Source of the DNA: Flagellimonas sediminis
Lineage (GTDB): Bacteria; Bacteroidota; Bacteroidia; Flavobacteriales; Flavobacteriaceae
Length of the DNA: 64,000 nucleotides
Assembly (NCBI RefSeq): GCF_010500845.1
Contig: NZ_JAAAMI010000009.1
Location: 62,001 to 126,000 of the forward strand
Reading direction: 5' to 3'
The notes under the pieces are model-generated. The model did not search any database, was not told where the DNA came from, and saw only the letters and a list, made by a program, of their open reading frames with translations. The position numbers and the translations under genes were made by a program. Shown one piece after another: positions 62,872-64,000 of this stretch; positions within the stretch are counted from its first letter, which is position 1, and the number at the start of each line of letters is the position of its first letter.

Positions 62872-63079
62872 AGTATGTCTTTTACACATAGGAGGGTGAA
62901 AAGGTAGAATTACCCCCAGATCACAATGTCATCAAAATGCAAAAAGAGAATTAACTTAAGGTTAACCGTTGGGATTTACCTCGGAGACTGGCTTCTGGCT
63001 GCAAAATGACCTTGGCATTATGCATTAAATTGGGCATCAAGAAAAGGGTATATTATCAGATCGAATCGACTTTGGAAAT
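62872..63079. other. Upstream region of the FecR operon
   Basis: No coding sequence is evident. A near-palindrome TTAAC-TTAAG-GTTAA (62951-62965) lies about 80 bp before the FecR start and could be part of the operon's promoter control. The rest is unremarkable. Confidence 0.3.
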
Positions 63080-63364
63080 ATGTCAAAACCAAAAAGAGGT
63101 TACACAACGGGGGTTAAACAAAAGCCTGATGAACTGAGCTATATCAGAAACAATGTCGCAGAGGCATACAGGTACGCGAGACGGGACCCTTCTGTTTTGG
63201 GGGCACAGACGAAAGGAGACCAAAAAAGTATGGGGAAGCAGTCTTTCGATAAACAAAAGGAGGCAATCGAACTCAAGAAAAGCTGGGGCGTGTGCAGATT
63301 GAGCCGATACCCCAAAAAAGCAATAGTCATCCCGGCTGGCGGCAGGTTTTATGGTTTCCGGTAA
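63080..63364 (+). CDS. Small ORF of unknown function, possibly a remnant
   Basis: A 94-codon frame rich in Lys and Arg (MSKPKRGYTTGVKQ, YIRNNVAEAYRYARRDPSVLG, QSFDKQKEAIELKKSW, VCRLSRYPKKAIVIPAGG). No family is recognised and no signal or membrane segment is present. Gene calling is uncertain. It is followed by an open stretch broken by stops (63382-63660), so it may be the intact part of a decayed gene or element. Confidence 0.3.
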   Translation: MSKPKRGYTTGVKQKPDELSYIRNNVAEAYRYARRDPSVLGAQTKGDQKSMGKQSFDKQKEAIELKKSWGVCRLSRYPKKAIVIPAGGRFYGFR

Positions 63365-63381
63365 GCACCGGAAGGGAAGGG

Positions 63382-63660
63382 ATGTACCTTACCGAGACGG
63401 GTAACGGTTCTATCAAAAGTAGTCAGATCCGATTGGTCTTTGAGCATCTCAATGCCATAATAACTGGGTAGAAATGAGCTTAGGGTAGAATGGTGGTATC
63501 ATCAAAAATGCAGGCCAAGGTCCTAATCGGAACTATCGATATTCCAGTGGATAGAGACTTGGTTCAATAAAAGCAGGAAATCCAAGAATTGGACGATAAG
63601 ACCTTGGAGGAATTTGAAAACGAAATGTACAACCAAAACCAGTTGTATGCCCTGATCTAA
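63382..63660 (+). pseudogene. Probable decayed coding sequence
   Basis: From ATG 63382 one frame reads MYLTETGNGSIKSSQIRLVF and EHLNAIITG, then meets several stops (three near 63454-63475), resumes with RMVVSSKMQAKVLIGTIDIP, has another stop at about 63568 and continues QEIQELDDKTLEEFENEMYN to a final stop at 63658-63660. Sensible, gene-like peptide on both sides of the stops suggests a broken gene. The family is unknown. Confidence 0.35.
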
Positions 63661-63663
63661 TTG

Positions 63664-64000
63664 TCAATAGATTTCAACATTGGATAACACAGGACAACCC
63701 AGAGATTCGGTAATGGCCACTTTCAATTTTGATGTCCTTGTTTTCTCAATGGGCAAGATTCTCTTATATCCGATTGTGGTTTCACTGGCAATCTTTTTCC
63801 AGGAGCCGCCCTGCCATGCAAAAACATCAAAGGCCGCCACACGCTGTCCAAGTGGAATATACTCCTGCAATATCAAAAAGTCAATCGTTTTCTCCTCTCC
63901 AAAATCAATTTCAAAAGATGCCGAGGTAACCCCATCATCAGTAGACCAGTATGAGTCTTTATCTTCATCTATCATTTTTGATGGCGCATAGGTTTCTTCA
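63664..64000 (-). CDS. C-terminal part of a GH29-type alpha-L-fucosidase (F5/8 type C domain)
   Basis: The frame stays open to the right edge, so only about the last 112 residues are present. They read EETYAPSKMIDEDKDSYWST, then DDGVTSASFEIDFGEEKTID, FLILQEYIPLGQRVAAFDVF, IGYKRILPIEKTRTSKLKVA and LGCPVLSNVEIY. This is a galactose-binding-like (F5/8 type C) domain, in the version typically found at the end of GH29 fucosidases (YWATDDG, LQEYIPLGQRV and IGYKR patterns). The catalytic part lies outside the window, so the GH29 assignment rests on this domain alone. Confidence 0.75.
   Translation of the reverse strand, partial: EETYAPSKMIDEDKDSYWSTDDGVTSASFEIDFGEEKTIDFLILQEYIPLGQRVAAFDVFAWQGGSWKKIASETTIGYKRILPIEKTRTSKLKVAITESLGCPVLSNVEIY

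Noticed and set aside
479-62889. tRNA or rRNA genes and intact insertion sequences
   Set aside because: None was recognised by eye: no cloverleaf with CCA-like ends, no transposase motifs and no terminal inverted repeats in the gaps. A dedicated search could still find a small RNA.

Overview
The window looks like a chromosomal segment of a marine member of the Flavobacteriaceae (Bacteroidota). The evidence is two SusC/SusD pairs, AraC regulators with built-in sensor parts, a type IX secretion (T9SS) type B adhesin with a PorP/SprF partner, a FecR/ECF sigma pair, and an algal-polysaccharide style gene content (GH29, GH43, hexuronate catabolism). The genus is not determined. No rRNA, tRNA, CRISPR array or intact insertion sequence was seen.

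Layout. 1-3563: the end of an MBL/beta-CASP nuclease gene, an ATP-cone plus PD-(D/E)XK protein, and a four-gene cluster of small, mostly secreted proteins of unknown role. 3737-6201: an AraC regulator, a DJ-1/PfpI protein and a short ModE-like regulator. 6220-14608: a tightly overlapping ten-gene operon on the minus strand for molybdenum cofactor, with XdhC, a MocA-like nucleotidyltransferase and a cysteine desulfurase, which points to the cytosine-dinucleotide, sulfurated form used by xanthine-dehydrogenase-type enzymes. A ModE-box-like inverted repeat lies directly before the operon and a related one before the ModE-like gene. 14789-18821: a DUF3052 protein, a GH43-like lipoprotein and a Ktr/Trk potassium uptake pair. 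18928-29750: an AraC/TPR regulator and a SusC-SusD-UnbV/VCBS operon.

30001-44065 is the most interesting part. A GMC dehydrogenase with a Tat lipoprotein small subunit follows a ten-gene operon. That operon encodes mannonate oxidoreductase (SDR), UxuA, a TRAP transporter, a double 3-keto-glycoside hydrolase-type protein (DUF1080), two Tat-exported Gfo/Idh/MocA oxidoreductases, UxaC and a heptaheme cytochrome c. Together these suggest oxidative, 3-keto-type cleavage of glycosides in the periplasm, with electrons going to the cytochrome and released hexuronate imported by TRAP and converted to 2-keto-3-deoxygluconate. A Nudix-fold regulator with an eroded catalytic box is divergent from this operon, followed by a GH29 fucosidase. 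A 17-bp palindrome occurs before the GMC operon, before susC, and in the gap upstream of the AraC/TPR gene, so these may form one regulon.

46391-54566: a T9SS adhesin operon (stand-alone DUF4347 protein, 1812-residue adhesin with 13 tandem 105-bp repeats, PorP/SprF) and a Crp/Fnr-family regulator flanked by two TTGAC-N4-GTCAA sites. 54850-62871: a second polysaccharide locus with FecR, ECF sigma, STN-bearing SusC, SusD and a YdcF-family protein. 63080-63660 holds apparently decayed sequence, and the window ends inside the C-terminus of a second GH29-like fucosidase.
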